From Scatophagus argus (Eukaryota > Chordata > Actinopteri > Scatophagidae): a DNA stretch of 64,000 nt. The notes under the pieces were generated by a model, which did not search any database, was not told where the DNA came from, and saw only the letters and a program-made list of their open reading frames with translations. Below are positions 36,522 through 50,000 of the stretch, piece by piece. A program made the translations under genes and the position numbers. The stretch spans positions 8,045,872 to 8,109,871 of the forward strand of contig NC_058499.1 of NCBI RefSeq assembly GCF_020382885.2, written 5' to 3'. The stretch's first letter is position 1. Every line of letters begins with the position of its first letter.

Positions 36522-39500
36522 GATGAACAGTCTGTGTACTCACAGACTTTAAGACGTAAAGCTCATTACCATCACAATGCTACCTACATTTTCTGTCAGC
36601 CACTTCTGTGCATCCTCATTTTATTTTCAACCCGGACAGACGTGTACGTTCATTCCTACCCCTTTTCTCCAGTAGCTGTTTGCATGGTTTGCATTTGCTT
36701 TCAGATTGGGAATATTTTAACAAATGTTGGCTTTTTGTTCTGCTCATTTCATACAAAAGATGATGACAAAACAGTTTGCCATCAATTGAATTTGTCTAAG
36801 CTGTGTGCATCTGGTTACAGATGAAGTTCAGTATCCTCCCTTGCAGCAGCCTGTGCCTGTACTTCACCTGCGTTGGATACGTGGGAGACTACTTGACAGT
36901 CACATTGCACAGAGTAGCTTATCTACAAGACTGTGGATTGTGAGGAATGAGTTTTTTAGTTTGTCTGAAAGTGTGTCGTGCACTTTGCGGCAGTTGTTTT
37001 TGCTGTCCCCTCAGTGACCACACGGTGTCATTCTTCCTGCGCAGACACTGCGGCATGCGGTGCAAGACGTACAGACGCCACAGCAGCCTCGACAAAAAAA
37101 ACTTGTTTGATCACATTATGGATGTCAGAAATGTAATGGGCGTTTCTTAGTTGACGCATGTGAATTCCTTTTTTGCAAGCATGCCTTTAAGTAAAACCAG
37201 CTCCAGAAGTGCCGTACATCATGAGAAAAACTACAGATGACTGTCACTGTAATTATGATTTACAGCCCCTCAGAGGCCACTAAAGCAGATTTCTATAGAA
37301 CAGAATGCACTGTGAGTTTGTGAAGTGTTTCTTCACAGCTTTTGGTGGCCTATCGTTATTGTGATTCGGGTTTTGCATGTCTGATCTGATTTTTTTTCCC
37401 ATTCTTCGAAGTCAAATGCAGCCGTGAAAGATTTGCAGGAGGAGCTATTGTATCTGCAGCAGAGGTTTTCTTTAGCAGTCGAACATGACTACACTCTAAA
37501 CCCTGAGGTCCTGATGTGTGTCAGATTCTCTGAGCTTCTATATATTTCTGGGAATAATCAGCAGGCCAGTGCTGAGTGACCTCAGAAGTCACGCTGGTTG
37601 ATATTATAATGCATTAGAAAAGTATTTTGGTGCAGTACTTTTACTATGTTTGACAGAGTGGTGTGATGTACAGAGCTGCTCCTGTTCTAAATGAACTGCA
37701 ACTGTCAGAAAGCTCTCAGGAAAACCTAAGGAAAGCCCATTAAAGTCCTACTTTTCAGGATAAAAGCATGGATTAGTTTGTTAAATCTTGTTCAGACATT
37801 AATTCTCTCAATCTAATGTGTTTTGTGTGTTAATACGCTGATTTTCATCTTGATTGCTGTTAAAATTTACACATAAATCCATGACTGCACTAGAGTGGTT
37901 TTCAGTCCTGCTTTGGAGTAAAAATTGATTATTTCAGTTTTACCCTCATTAAATTGAAGGAAATTGTGGCACACTCAGTCAATTCTATTATTTGGTTACT
38001 ACAGTCACGACACTCATAGTTTCGTATTTAAAAAAAAGGGATGAAAGTCAGGCTCGTCCTTCATTGCTAAAAAGCACACCTCATTCACTTTTTAAACTTG
38101 AAACATTCCGTTTACTTATTCACCTCTTCCTTTTTCACTGCATTAGCCCCATAGATGGCCCTGATGGAAATCTGCTCACAATTTACTGATAGCTGTAACT
38201 CAAAGAGGAAGTGGAAAAAATGATGCGTGTCCAAGATAAAGGGGAACTAAATGTCTCCTTCCCATGCAAAACAAGCTGACATTTCAATTTGGTGTAGCTT
38301 TTTATCATATGAGATGCATTCACTCGTGCAAACCAATGCACACACAATTGGGGGCGGGGGGCATACAGTATGTTAAATAAATATGTATGTTAAATATGTA
38401 ACAAAGCATTTCAGTGAGATATTATCCACAAATGAGTTAAGTTTCCACTAGACAATGAATGAAATACAGTGTCACAGAGAGCAGTATCCTCTAATGAGCA
38501 GAGTCTAATGGTGAACTGCTTCCACTTGTGGCTGTGGGCCTTCCTCACTATCTCGCTCCCTCTTCAATCACACATGCTGGTGTCAGGTCTCCTACAGTCA
38601 AAGCTTTATGCTAGCATCTGTTGGATCATAAATTTTACCGCCCAGTGCGGGTAAAGATAGAGCTCTGGCATGTCAGACATGAAAAAAGGATTACATCTTT
38701 ATTTCTCATTAGATAAAAATGTTTTCACCTCATGCAAGATGCATTTACACCACCTCATTGACAGGACATAACGCCGCTGTAATACAAAATACACTGATAT
38801 ATAAAGAGGTGATATGTTTCAAATTGAAGTGACAAATTAATTTTACGTTTCTCTTCAGGGTACTCTGCTTTAGTGCACGCTACAGAGCAGAAAGTTCACC
38901 GAGCTGGAACCGTTTCAGTTTTAACCCACGAAGACTCAGACAGTATTTGTTTGTTCGATCAGTCCCGTGGGAGCCCACAAGTGGTAAAAAGGGAAAGCTG
39001 ATGGCTGCTTTCACTCATCACGAGGCCACCTGCAGTGGTGTAAACATGTGCCATAATTTGACTTCTCAAATGACATGCATGAGTGCATTTTTTTTTTTAT
39101 CAAACGCAGTAAGCATGAAAATTCTGTAACACCACCTTTCCCTTCACTGTGGATGCGAACAGGATGTGGCTGTTTTCTTATAACGACGCGTGTTTGCAGC
39201 TTTCACAAGTTTGTTTGTATCAGAAATGCCTTTCACGCAGCATTCAAACATTTTGTGTTGTATCATTTCACTTCTGAATGTGGAAAGAGTTAGTGCACAC
39301 GCCATTATCAGGCCGAGCATTTCTGGGCTCTTACATGTTGATAGATCAGAGCAGGAAGTTATTTTGCGCTCTACATGATGCCTGTGGCACTGACAGTCAT
39401 ACTAAGCAGCAACACATCATAAGGAACTGAATTTCAACGCCAGCCTTTAAAATATTCATGTCAGCAGCACAAGCAGAGCTGAAATGAAGAGGGTTTTGTG

Positions 39501-40700
39501 CCATGAGCAGCGGAAGTGAAGCATCCTCATGCTGGTCTTCTTTAGCTATGATACCAGCACACACTGACATGACCCTGTTTTATAAATGACTTTCCAGCTT
39601 CATGTTACGTTACTCTAACAGGACACAACACCTGTGGGAGAATGAGAACTAGATTTAATTTCTCCTGGGTTTCTGTGCAAAGAATATTCTCACAAATTAC
39701 GTTCACATTTTTAATCAGATGGCGTAATGACAGGAAAAAACACGTTTTAAATGCGTTAATTATGACAGAATATGTGTACTGCAGTTTTCATGAGCTTTGA
39801 AAACCGGTGCGCCTTCATCGTATTCCCAACTCTGTGCCTCAGAACACAGGCAAATGAGCTTTGTGCCATGCAAATTGACATGCGAGGCTTTCTGTGATAA
39901 AACTCGTTGAGCCTTTATAATATGCTCTGAATCCTGTCGTCAGTTGATGATTAGGGCTTCTGGAAATTTAATTGTAATGTGGGGAAAGGTTTCCCACCCT
40001 AGATTGTTCTGTAGAATGACATACAGGAAAATGTCATTTGAGTATTAGTACATGAGTCTCTGTAACACTGGAGCAGAGTCACATGGAGTTAAATTAACTA
40101 TCAACCACTGCAGGTATTTCGGCATTGACTGATATCTTCAATGGTGAATGGTGGAGGACATTCTGTACTCTGCACTTATTAACAAGTCTTCATGTTGACT
40201 GCAATGTTTGCTCATATTCTAGCAGGCTATCTTTATCCCAATCTACTCCAGAATAATAATGACATGAGGCTGTCAAGGAAAGCTCTCCACCTGTCACCCA
40301 CTGGTTTGTTATCAGCCAGCCCATGGAGAGACAGTGACATGTACATCTCCACAGGAACTGAATTGTGAATGGTTTTAATATATACCTACAATGTGTACTC
40401 ATGCTCAGTGATGAGCAGAATGTCTAATATTAAATAGTTATAAGAGCAGTAGCAAAATAGTTTTGAGGATGCCAGACTCAAGAGACCCATTTGCAGGACT
40501 GTGCTTGGCCTTGATTTGGAGCAGTTCACTGATTCAAATTAAAGCCAACGTGCACAGAAGCAAGCCACAAAACCAGAACTTGTGCATGAGATACTGTGGT
40601 AACTATGTCGTTGTTTCCTCTCATTTTCCCCAGTCTGACAGAGGGAATAAATCATCCATGTCCAATATCCTGAAGTTTTCCTAATATGGGTGTCAATTAG
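36522..40700. other. intergenic, taf3 to celf2; no gata3
   Basis: About 4.2 kb without a supported coding exon. No GATA zinc-finger codons are seen on either strand. Composition is fairly complex and low in obvious repeats. Around 39790-40000 is a block with an octamer site (ATGCAAAT, 39868-39875) that looks like a candidate conserved non-coding element. Confidence 0.55.
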
Positions 40701-40961
40701 TGCAAAAGTGCTACTGTGGCCGCAGTTTTACAGCCTGCAAACTGGGCTGCCGCAGGCAGCACAATGCATTAGCGCACGATGAGCTGTCAGAGAGGATTAT
40801 TTCAGCCACGCCAGTCAGCGAAGGGGGTGGGCACCGCTCTGCTGCACTAAACCAGGGAGAAAGAGTGGGCGGGAGGCAGAGAAAGGGAGAGAAACACGCA
40901 GAGGAAAGAGGGAAAGAGAAGAAAGTGTCCATTACACCCGGTGGATTTTTCCAGAGCACCG
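40701..40961 (+). promoter_or_regulatory. celf2: upstream alternative celf2 promoter/leader
   Basis: Sequence before first exon A. It is GC-richer than its surroundings and purine-rich (repeated GGGAGAAA/GGAAAGAG blocks at 40855-40925). The open frame extends upstream of the ATG at 40962, with no ATG in it. The transcription start is not visible. Confidence 0.4.
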
Positions 40962-41074
40962 ATGTTGGAACACTCTTCTGAGCTGGCTCTGGTGCAGAGT
41001 TTGTATGCCAACAGCATGCGCTGTCCCCCCTCTGCGGCCGGGATCTCTGTTAGGAATGAGGACCTGCCTATGAG
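40962..41074 (+). CDS. celf2: celf2 alternative first coding exon A
   Basis: Starts at ATG 40962 ([18 protein letters not shown]) and continues [19 protein letters not shown] to a GTATGT donor. The MRCP...RNE segment matches the human CELF2 N-terminus that begins MRCPKSAVTMRNEELLLSNG. Its last two bases (AG) join the C at 51979 to give Ser, then NGNGSKMNG, exactly as in human (SNGTANKMNG). A second in-frame ATG at the MRCP methionine is the usual shorter start. Confidence 0.88.
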
Positions 41075-44000
41075 GTATGTTGGGGTTGGCCCCTCATTCA
41101 AATCTGGGCTCGCTTTTGTGGAAGAGCCTGGACTGCTTCTTTGTCTGGGCTGGATATTGTCATAGGATGTATTGTTTCCATTTGAAGCGTTCTCCCATGC
41201 TGTGACTGTGTGACTGTGGGAAGGGTGGTGTTCCTATGGTGTTCCTATATGTTGTTTTTTTTTTTTTTGTTTTTTTTTAATTACTCCAAAACCATGTATT
41301 TGAACGAATTTGAACGTTCATATTAATGTTATCTTCCCTTGACAAAAGTGATCCAATCACAAGATAGTGGTTTACTTTTAATGGGACAAGAAAAATCAAT
41401 ATCTTATTATTAGCATTCATATGACATTTAATTTACCCTCCTCCTCTTTTAAAAGTTCCTTGCGTAAACTATAAATAAGGGATGAGAATCACAAAGGCCT
41501 TAAAAAGACCTACCTATGTCATTAGATATCTGCTGAAAGCTGCCCAGGCCTTACTGATCTCCCTCAGTCAAAAAACAAAAGATATCAGGTATCTTTAAAT
41601 GAACAAGAAGGAAGATGTGCACCCATCTTGAAATTTGCATCAATTTAGTGGAACTGGACTCAAATAAGGTGGTGTTGTGATATCTGCATAGCACATCTTG
41701 ACAGCAGATTTCCTCTAGAAAGCATTATTAGATGAAGTTCTCTCTTTCTCCATTTTGAGAGCTCTTTAGTTGGTCACCATTCTGCAAATGCTTTCATGAA
41801 AGGCAGAGCTAAGAAAAAGTGTGCCTCCGAGTTCATGTTCAATGTGTTCAGAAAAGCATGGTGTGGCCCACTTGGGTTTGAAGACGGCCTATTTTTACAC
41901 TGTGCAGTTTGTCACGAAAAAGGGTGCAAATTTAACCGCGGGATGATAATGATGACGACGGGTGAGTGGGTCATGAGTTCTGCTGCATGATGGGGAAAAC
42001 ATTTGATGTAAACAACAAAAGCATGGTACGCGTGGAGGATTATGATAGGATTACAGAAGTAGTAATCTGAGATTAAGAATAGGAGGCTAGTATTAGAAGG
42101 TACTAGCAACCAGGCGTCAGACTCTGGAGTCCATTACAATAAACATCTCTTAGGAAAGCCAAGGAGGTGCTTGCCAAAAGCTAGAAATGGACCGGTGTGA
42201 TGGCATTATATACTGTACAGAAAACTGTACCATATGCATTGTACATACACACTAGGGAAGCTGCAGCGACTCTTTACAAGAATCTTGCTCCTTTTATAAC
42301 AAATCTATTCAATAAGATCCCCTGAGATCTAATTGAGTCAAAGGAAATATGTGGATGCCGCAGATGGGATGACATTATTGTATTTTTTCCCTCCATTTTA
42401 ATGAAACCCGATTCTCCAGAGAGGTTGAGACTAGCTTTTTATAGCAGCCCCTCAAGCTTAATGGTAATGCATGTTGCATAGTGGGCTTGTCTACATGTAT
42501 GGCAAAATAGGTCGCATATCACATTATGCATACAAACCTTTTTTAGGCCCTGTTTAATAGAGCATACTTGGCACTGGTGCCAAATTGCCTTGAAATTGCT
42601 ATGGATACAAGGATTAAGTCGGATTTTCGTGAATGGGACGTTTCTTAACGTTTGCCACGAAAAATATTTTGGGATTTTGCAGCTGCTGGGGCAATAACGA
42701 TTGGTTTCATAATTATGCTGCTCCCCCTCCCCACCCCCTGCCTCTTTGCCATGGCAAACAGTACTTGACAACAGCCCCCCACCCCTCCCACAAGAGTAGA
42801 GGCCTCACCCTGCAAGTCCAGCACAACAAAAGAAGATCGGCTCCCCCCTCCCCCAGAGAGACAACAGCCCGACACAAAAGGGAACATGACCTATGACCCT
42901 GAGGAAAAGCAAGACAGCAAGAAAAACTACATTTTAACCATCTCACTTTTGATTGGGAGAGGTATATGAATGGATCCCCAATGCAAAGCAGCAAACAGGC
43001 TGGAAAGAGTCTTGCTTATTTGCTTAATCCAATAAAAACAAGCCAGGTTCCTAATTTAGACTCCTGAGAAATTATGGAAACAGGAGCAGGATTATTAATC
43101 ACGGTGGTGATGATCTGGGTACTATTTTTAAACGTTTTAAATGGCTCTCTAATGAAGATCATTAGATCCCTGACTCATCCTCAGCCTAACGTCCCTACAC
43201 ATACAAACCTGGACAATTTGTATTAATAGGCTGAAGAATATATAAAAATCACATTGTGAGAATATAATGGTGATGCCACAGCAGATAAGACATCATAAAC
43301 CACGAACAGGTCACTAAACTCCCTATATAAAACCACGTGCCAGCCCCTAAAGGGACATTACAGTCATTTTACATGAGGTTGAAGCGCGGTGAGGCTTGCT
43401 GAGCAGGAGCAGGGAGCAGCGTGGTTTCATACTTTTGTTGAGAAGGCCACGCCTCTGGTCTGCTGCTGCAGCTCGGTGTGTAGTGTGACAGCCGCTTGCC
43501 TTGAATTTATTTCAGCCGGGGACGAGAGAGAAATTAGGAGGGACGAATAAGGCGGATATCGTTGCCCTCTCTCTCTCTCATGCAGTTTTGAAGAAGACGC
43601 CCCCTCCCTGCACCTGTTCTGCTTCGTCTTATCGCCGTCTCGCCGGAGTTGAGCCTCTTGCGAGTGAGCGGACGTCGCTTCTCATTGTTAGATAGACGTT
43701 GTTTTTGAGCATGACTTCGACGTACAACCTGGATTTCCACCCTCTGGCCGAAAGTCGGCTAATGACTTCGAGCGACACAATGTAAGTAATCCAACTATCG
43801 ATGTACGTTGCATTGCCGTCTCTGCAAAATGCAAACATCTGTGACTGTTCGCGGAGAAGGATCAAACAACTCATTTCAGGGCGAGTTGGGAGTTAGCTAA
43901 CGTTAGCTTAACTGGCAACAGGGATGCTAACGTTGCTAATCATGCCGACACTGACTGTACGCTCACCTGGAGTTGAAACAGTTTGTCTAAGTTACATAAT

Positions 44001-47000
44001 AATGAATATAACCACGGGGGAAGTCAGTTGAGTGAATGTAGCGCCACTTCTAAATACGACTAAGCACATATCATCTGTGCTAACATATATTACTCGAAGT
44101 GACTGGAAGAAAACGCAGTTTGCGTTGCTATCGGATACTGTGCGGGGCACAATAGTCAACTGACATGTGTTTCCGGAGCTCACGCGTTTCGGTATCAGTC
44201 CAGAAAAACATCGATTAGTTTTTCAAAACCGTCAGAACAGGGTGTCCGTTTGTGTTGCCCAAGTTGAACAAAGACAGCACCACCTTTATTGTTCAGTTAG
44301 TTAGCGTAGTTGCAACTGAACAAGTTTAGTAACGTTGACGTGTGCTCAGTCGAAATGGTAGTTAGGGCAGTTATCAGTCAGTTAACTGGCTAATGGGAAG
44401 TGAGTTGAATAGTTACTGTGTTAAGTTGGCGTGGGGTTTCCTTGTAAAATACTCACTCACGGATCTGGTATCGGCCTGTTTTTCAGTTTTTATTGATCTC
44501 AATATTACAAATGAATCTTGTTTGTAGGCAGCACACGGGCTATGAGCTCGGATTGCGTGGTGCACTCCCAGTCCCTCCCTGCCTCTGTGCTAACAGTCGA
44601 GCTAGCTAGCATCGCTAGCTTCAGCTCACAGGCACTGGTCCCTCCGTCCATGTTTGACTGTAAAGTGCTTACGGAACGACAGAAAACACGTGGCTTGCTA
44701 CATTATTGAGCCGTTAATGGGCGTCTTGTGATAGGGCATGTAAACAAGGAACAAAAGACATTCACCAAGCACAGAGGTCCATAATATAACTCCGTCCTCC
44801 TGACATGTCAGCTAATTCCGTTTGACAAAACACATCACCAAAACCAGAATCTGCTTTTACAAGAGTGTTTTAAAAATTTTATATTTGGACTACCAGGAAT
44901 GTTATTTTTGCAGCAAAGTGGGCCCGGTCGATTGATTTAAATAAAATATCACGTTCATATGTATGTTGCAAGGGTGTTTCTTCAGCCCATTTTCGTTACT
45001 TGTGGCATTAAATTATGTTAGTGGTGTTTGTAACGCTGACTTAGAAGTCAGTCTTTTATTCTTCATCGTCTACTGTCGGTCGACTTACAAAAAATAACTT
45101 GTTAATCATTTAAATTCAAATTTTCAATCAACATGTCAAACATTAATCAGTTTCAATTTAATCAGTTATGAGGATTTGCCAATTCTTATTTGGCAATCTG
45201 TTTATCATTATGAGTGTTAGCTGGATAAAACAGGTAAATTGAAGACTTGGGCTTAGGGAAATTGTGTTGGATGCTTTGCTGTTTAAGATTTTGTAGACCA
45301 AACAGTTGATTAAGTGAGAAAATAATGAGCTGATTAGTTGTTCATGAAAAAAAAATGTTGCAGTCTCTCCATTATTTATAATCCCAATTTGAGGAAAACT
45401 TGAAATGAATGCTTTTGGCTTTTTTTTTTTAATTTCATGTGGGACTTTGGTACAGTGAGTTGGAGATTAGATCTTGCCTCAGCTGTATTTGATTGATTTA
45501 TCCCTCTGATTGTTGACAGTGAGAGTGACTATCAGGGCTTAAGTGTGATCCTTTGGCAGCCGACACAGCCGTAGTGCTATGTCAGTAAGCTAAGCGTCAC
45601 AGTGATCCCTTTTGTTGTGGCAGGGGAGTTGTTGATCTGTGCAAAGTGTCTGATCTTGGCACAGGGTCCAGGGGTTGCTCGGGCCAGCTGTTCTGCTTTC
45701 TCCCTTCACAGTGAGGGTGGCACCGGTGGTGGGAGTGTGCCATGCAGCCAGATGTTGTAGACCAAGACTAGGAAGGCTCTGGTCTTGCCTGTCACCTGTT
45801 TCTCTTCTCCTGGCGCTAGCTTGGAACAGCAGTAATTACAGGACTGACTGTCAGGAAGCTGCATGCTCAGGCTCGGAAGGTTCATAATAATGTCCCCTAT
45901 GTGGGGTGGTGTGATCGAAGGTTGAGCACATTCCACTGCAAGCTTTGCAAAAGATATTGTAGGACAGGGTTATGTAAGACCAGATTCACCCACTATGTCC
46001 ATGAAATTGCTACTTGTGTGTGGTTGGTTGTTAAAAGTCTAAACTAGAGGTATTTTATTGGAGCAGAATAAGTTATGGCATGTTTAAACTTATGATTCTA
46101 AAGCTGGATATCTATTAACATGAAATTTTAAGATTATACACTGTTCTGGTTGGCATGCTTGTGACCTAGAAGTCAGTGTCCGCAGTCCACATGAAGTGGA
46201 ATCATCTGTTTGGTTGAGGAAGTGCAGCTTGAGTGGACAAGTCAAGTATGGCAGTAATGGATTGGATTGAGGGGATGTGACAACAAGAGATCCTCTCTTT
46301 TAGATTGATTAATGCCTTTGTTGAGCAGAAAGCTTCTGGGTGCAGTTGAAGGCTGTTTCAGAAATTACTATTACTATACATTGCACTGTGTAAATGTCCA
46401 CCATTTCATTAGTGTGCAAAATTACTCTTCTTCTCTCTATAGTATTCTCTGTATTATATACAAATTGGTATATAATATATAGGATGTAGTGAGTGAGGGA
46501 GTGATTTCTGACGCAACCATAGAAAATGTGCATTTGTTGAACTGAAAGCAAAAAATTGCATGTTTAGTAAGGAGGTTTGTGTTAAAGATGTTCTGTTGCT
46601 TATCACAGGTTAGGATAATGGATGATTTGAGTAAGTCAGGGCAGCAAGCGCCACCTGTCAAAGTAATCAAGTGTAATTTCTGCTTTTAGCGGGCTGTTTA
46701 TCTCTTCGTTTGAGATGCGTTGGTAAGGCTGCTGCCTGTTCCGGTGAGCTGCACCTGATGATTTAAATTTATGCTCCATATGACCCTGATAGAGGTGTGA
46801 GCATAGTTTATTTGGTTGGGTTTTTGGTTGTTCGTTCACATGAGCTTTGCCTTAGTAGTGTCATCCATTACCGCTGGGGACACTTGCTGTGATTATGGAG
46901 CTAATGGGGCGGGCCTTGTCATCAGATGCTGACCGTCTGTTAACATGCAGCCCATTCAGAGGCTGATTGAACATGTCTGTCTTCATCAGGGGAAATGAAA

Positions 47001-50000
47001 CAATGAAATCAAGCCATATTGAGCTGAATTGGAGTTAATGCCAGGAGGACAATATTTTAATAACTTCTCATCAGAACCACAGTGTGCTGATTAGGATCGA
47101 CCACTTGGTAGGGAAATCAACTAACGCACAGTCCTCCTGTTTCTGCTTTCTGGCCTCAAGCGCTGTCTCTCTCTCCCTCTCTTGATTGTCATTTATTTAT
47201 TTATTTTTCCTACCTGAGTTTGAATGATCCTGGCGCAGTAGTCTTACAGCAGCCAGCCCTTCTGTAAATCCTCTTGTTGTCTGTGACTAGTTCTTTAAGT
47301 TGCAACTTCAAGCCCGTCGGTTCGATATTTTTGCACCACTTTAGTGAAACATTATTCATCCTCTCAAAGAATATTCTGTCTTTTTGTAGTAGTGGAGAAA
47401 ATAGATTGCGCTAGAGGAGAGAGCCTTATGTTCTACTTGACAGCTGTCAAAGATATTACCAAGGCATTAGGGGCATTCTGTGTCTCGTTGAATCAGCTTA
47501 TAAGTCCACTGGTTTCCTGAAAGAAAAAGCAACTCAATTTTTTGAGAGTATTACTTTCAAACAGCTGTTTCAATGAACCAGTTCTTTTCTCAGAAGTGTT
47601 ATGAGAGTCCATGTCATGTGAACTTTGACTTGTTTTTTTCATCCCCAATAAAGCACAACAGCAGTGTTCTGCTGGTTTCCAAAATAGCCTAAGGCAAATG
47701 AGTTTTGGTCTATTACACTAAACAGGATGAAATCACCATGTCACATTTTCATAACAAAACATGTTTGACCAGTATTGTAATTAAAGCAACATTGTGATGG
47801 TTTAATTGATATAGAAAGTCCCAAATCCATTTATAGCAGTGGTTTTTATTAATGCATTTAAGGGACCACAAGTAGTGGGAAACAGCAAGGTTGTTTTCCA
47901 TCTGTGACAAAACAAAATCACATGACAGTGTTGCTGCTGTGACTCCTGATGGTTTAGGGATGAGCAATGTCCAAACACACAACGCTGAGCTTTCAAAATC
48001 ATGTGCATTACTAGGCAAATTGGCTGGCTTTCTATTATGGGCACAGCGAAAGTGTTGCTGGCATACTTGTGCGGTCAGAGCTCCCCAACCGGACAGACAC
48101 ATGGTCCAGATAAATCACCAGTTTTTTATGGGTGGTGCAGCAGTAAGCATGCAACTGTCATGGCTGTGGCTCCGAACGACTCGTCAGCTGCTGCAGGGCG
48201 TCTCGGTGCACGATGAGCTGCCATGTCGCAGGGCTGTTTGTGGAAGCTCTGCAAAAAACATCATCACTACTACCTAGGAGCTCTCTGCTGGGTGGTGAAG
48301 GGAGCAGAGCTGGGCAGTATTGACGGAATCAGTTATGGTACTTTTGAGTCAGTAGCCTAATCAATAATGTGCCAATAATGTGAATGTGATTGGAAAAATT
48401 CTTACATGGATACAATGATTTAACAGATGGCGGCCTCTGCTGTTGATATAACTGGGCTGGAAAAGTCAGTAATCCAGGCTTTATGTTAAAAATATTTCCT
48501 CACGTAGGCCAGTGTTATCAAGCCACATAGATATTATTTGCTCTGACTTTGAGAGATGGTGTCTTGAGGATTTTTGGTGTCCTCAATACAAGAGGTGAAT
48601 GAAATTTAAATTGTTTTTTTTTTTTTTTTACTGAAGCAATGTCCCGGTTGCTCTGGCTTTCTGAACCTACTGTGAGAAGTTTGTTGACAGTATTGGCAAA
48701 AAGCCACTGCTCTATTGACAAAACATTATGCTGCTTAAACGGCTTGACACTCTAGTTCCAGCGATGAATACTACTTTAGATCAGCAGGTGCCAGTTCAAA
48801 CTGACAAGCTGGCAGCTACTTATCCCTGTAGGCAGCTGTGAGCTTTGTGCTACCTAAACTAGCAGGGCTAGCTTTAGTTAATGACTTTAAAGGAATGGTT
48901 CGACATTTTAGTAAATGCACTAATAAGAGTTAGATAAGAATCCAGACCACTACTTGGCCACGTGCAGTAACATCTTGTGCTTTAGAAGTGCTCATGGATG
49001 GATTTTCTAACCTTCAAATCAAGCCAGTTTATCCCCAGTTCTAGTTTGAGCTACTATGAGCAACTATGAGAGTGTTATCTTGTCATCCATGTTTTGGTAA
49101 GAAAGATGGGCCTACTCTCCAAAATGTTGACCTATTTCTTTAAGACACATTTGAGCTGAATCAGTCATGAATGTACAATGTTAACCTTCAAAATGTAGTG
49201 GAGTGGAGGTGTAAAGTAGCAGCAAAATTGACATAAGTAAATTGTACATTGTTAACTGTTAATTCTGTTGTCTGCCTTTTCTTCTTGATCACTAGTCATT
49301 GTTATTGGACCTCAAAAAAATCTATCGATCCCTGGTTAAAAAACAAAAAGAGTAGACAGTTTGAATCAATGATTTCTATTACTTGAATTACTTGAGTAAT
49401 ACTTATATTACTTGAATTACTACTTGATTGTAAGTAATATTCATGTATGACTTTTAGGTATTTTTTGCAGTAATTGAATCATTTTTGTGTGGGTGGGCCA
49501 AATGATGTATTACTACAATTACATTTCCCTGCAGCAGTCTCAGTCTTAGAAAAGATGATGCACGACTTCAACTGTTTTTAAGAATTTAATGATAGTTAAA
49601 GAGACTGTGTTCAAAGGAATTGATCCTGAGCCTTCATGTTTTTGAATGCTGTGACACAAATCCATTTTTTTTTCCAAGTTAGGTTTGCTGTTTGTCCAGT
49701 GATGTATCCATCAAAGGGCCCTCAGCAAAATGGCGTCGGAGTGCCACTGACAAAACTGGACAAATGGTGTCACCCACCAGTGCTGTGGCCTTAGCAGGCG
49801 TAGCCTTCAGTGTGTTCCAAGGCATCTCTCTGACTTGGCCCATTGTGCTGCAGAGGAACGGCGAATAGTGTTCTCCAGCATGGGGGAACAATATGTGATT
49901 GTTTCCCTGCTGTGGTGAAGAAGCTGTAGGTTACTCTCTGTACCATCGCCAAAGCGCCTGAGGAGGAGATGTACTGCAAAATCTTTATCTGCTAACCAGC

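Noticed and set aside
36522..40700. Looked for gata3 between taf3 and celf2, as in human
   Set aside because: No GATA zinc-finger cysteine pattern or matching exon on either strand in this interval.
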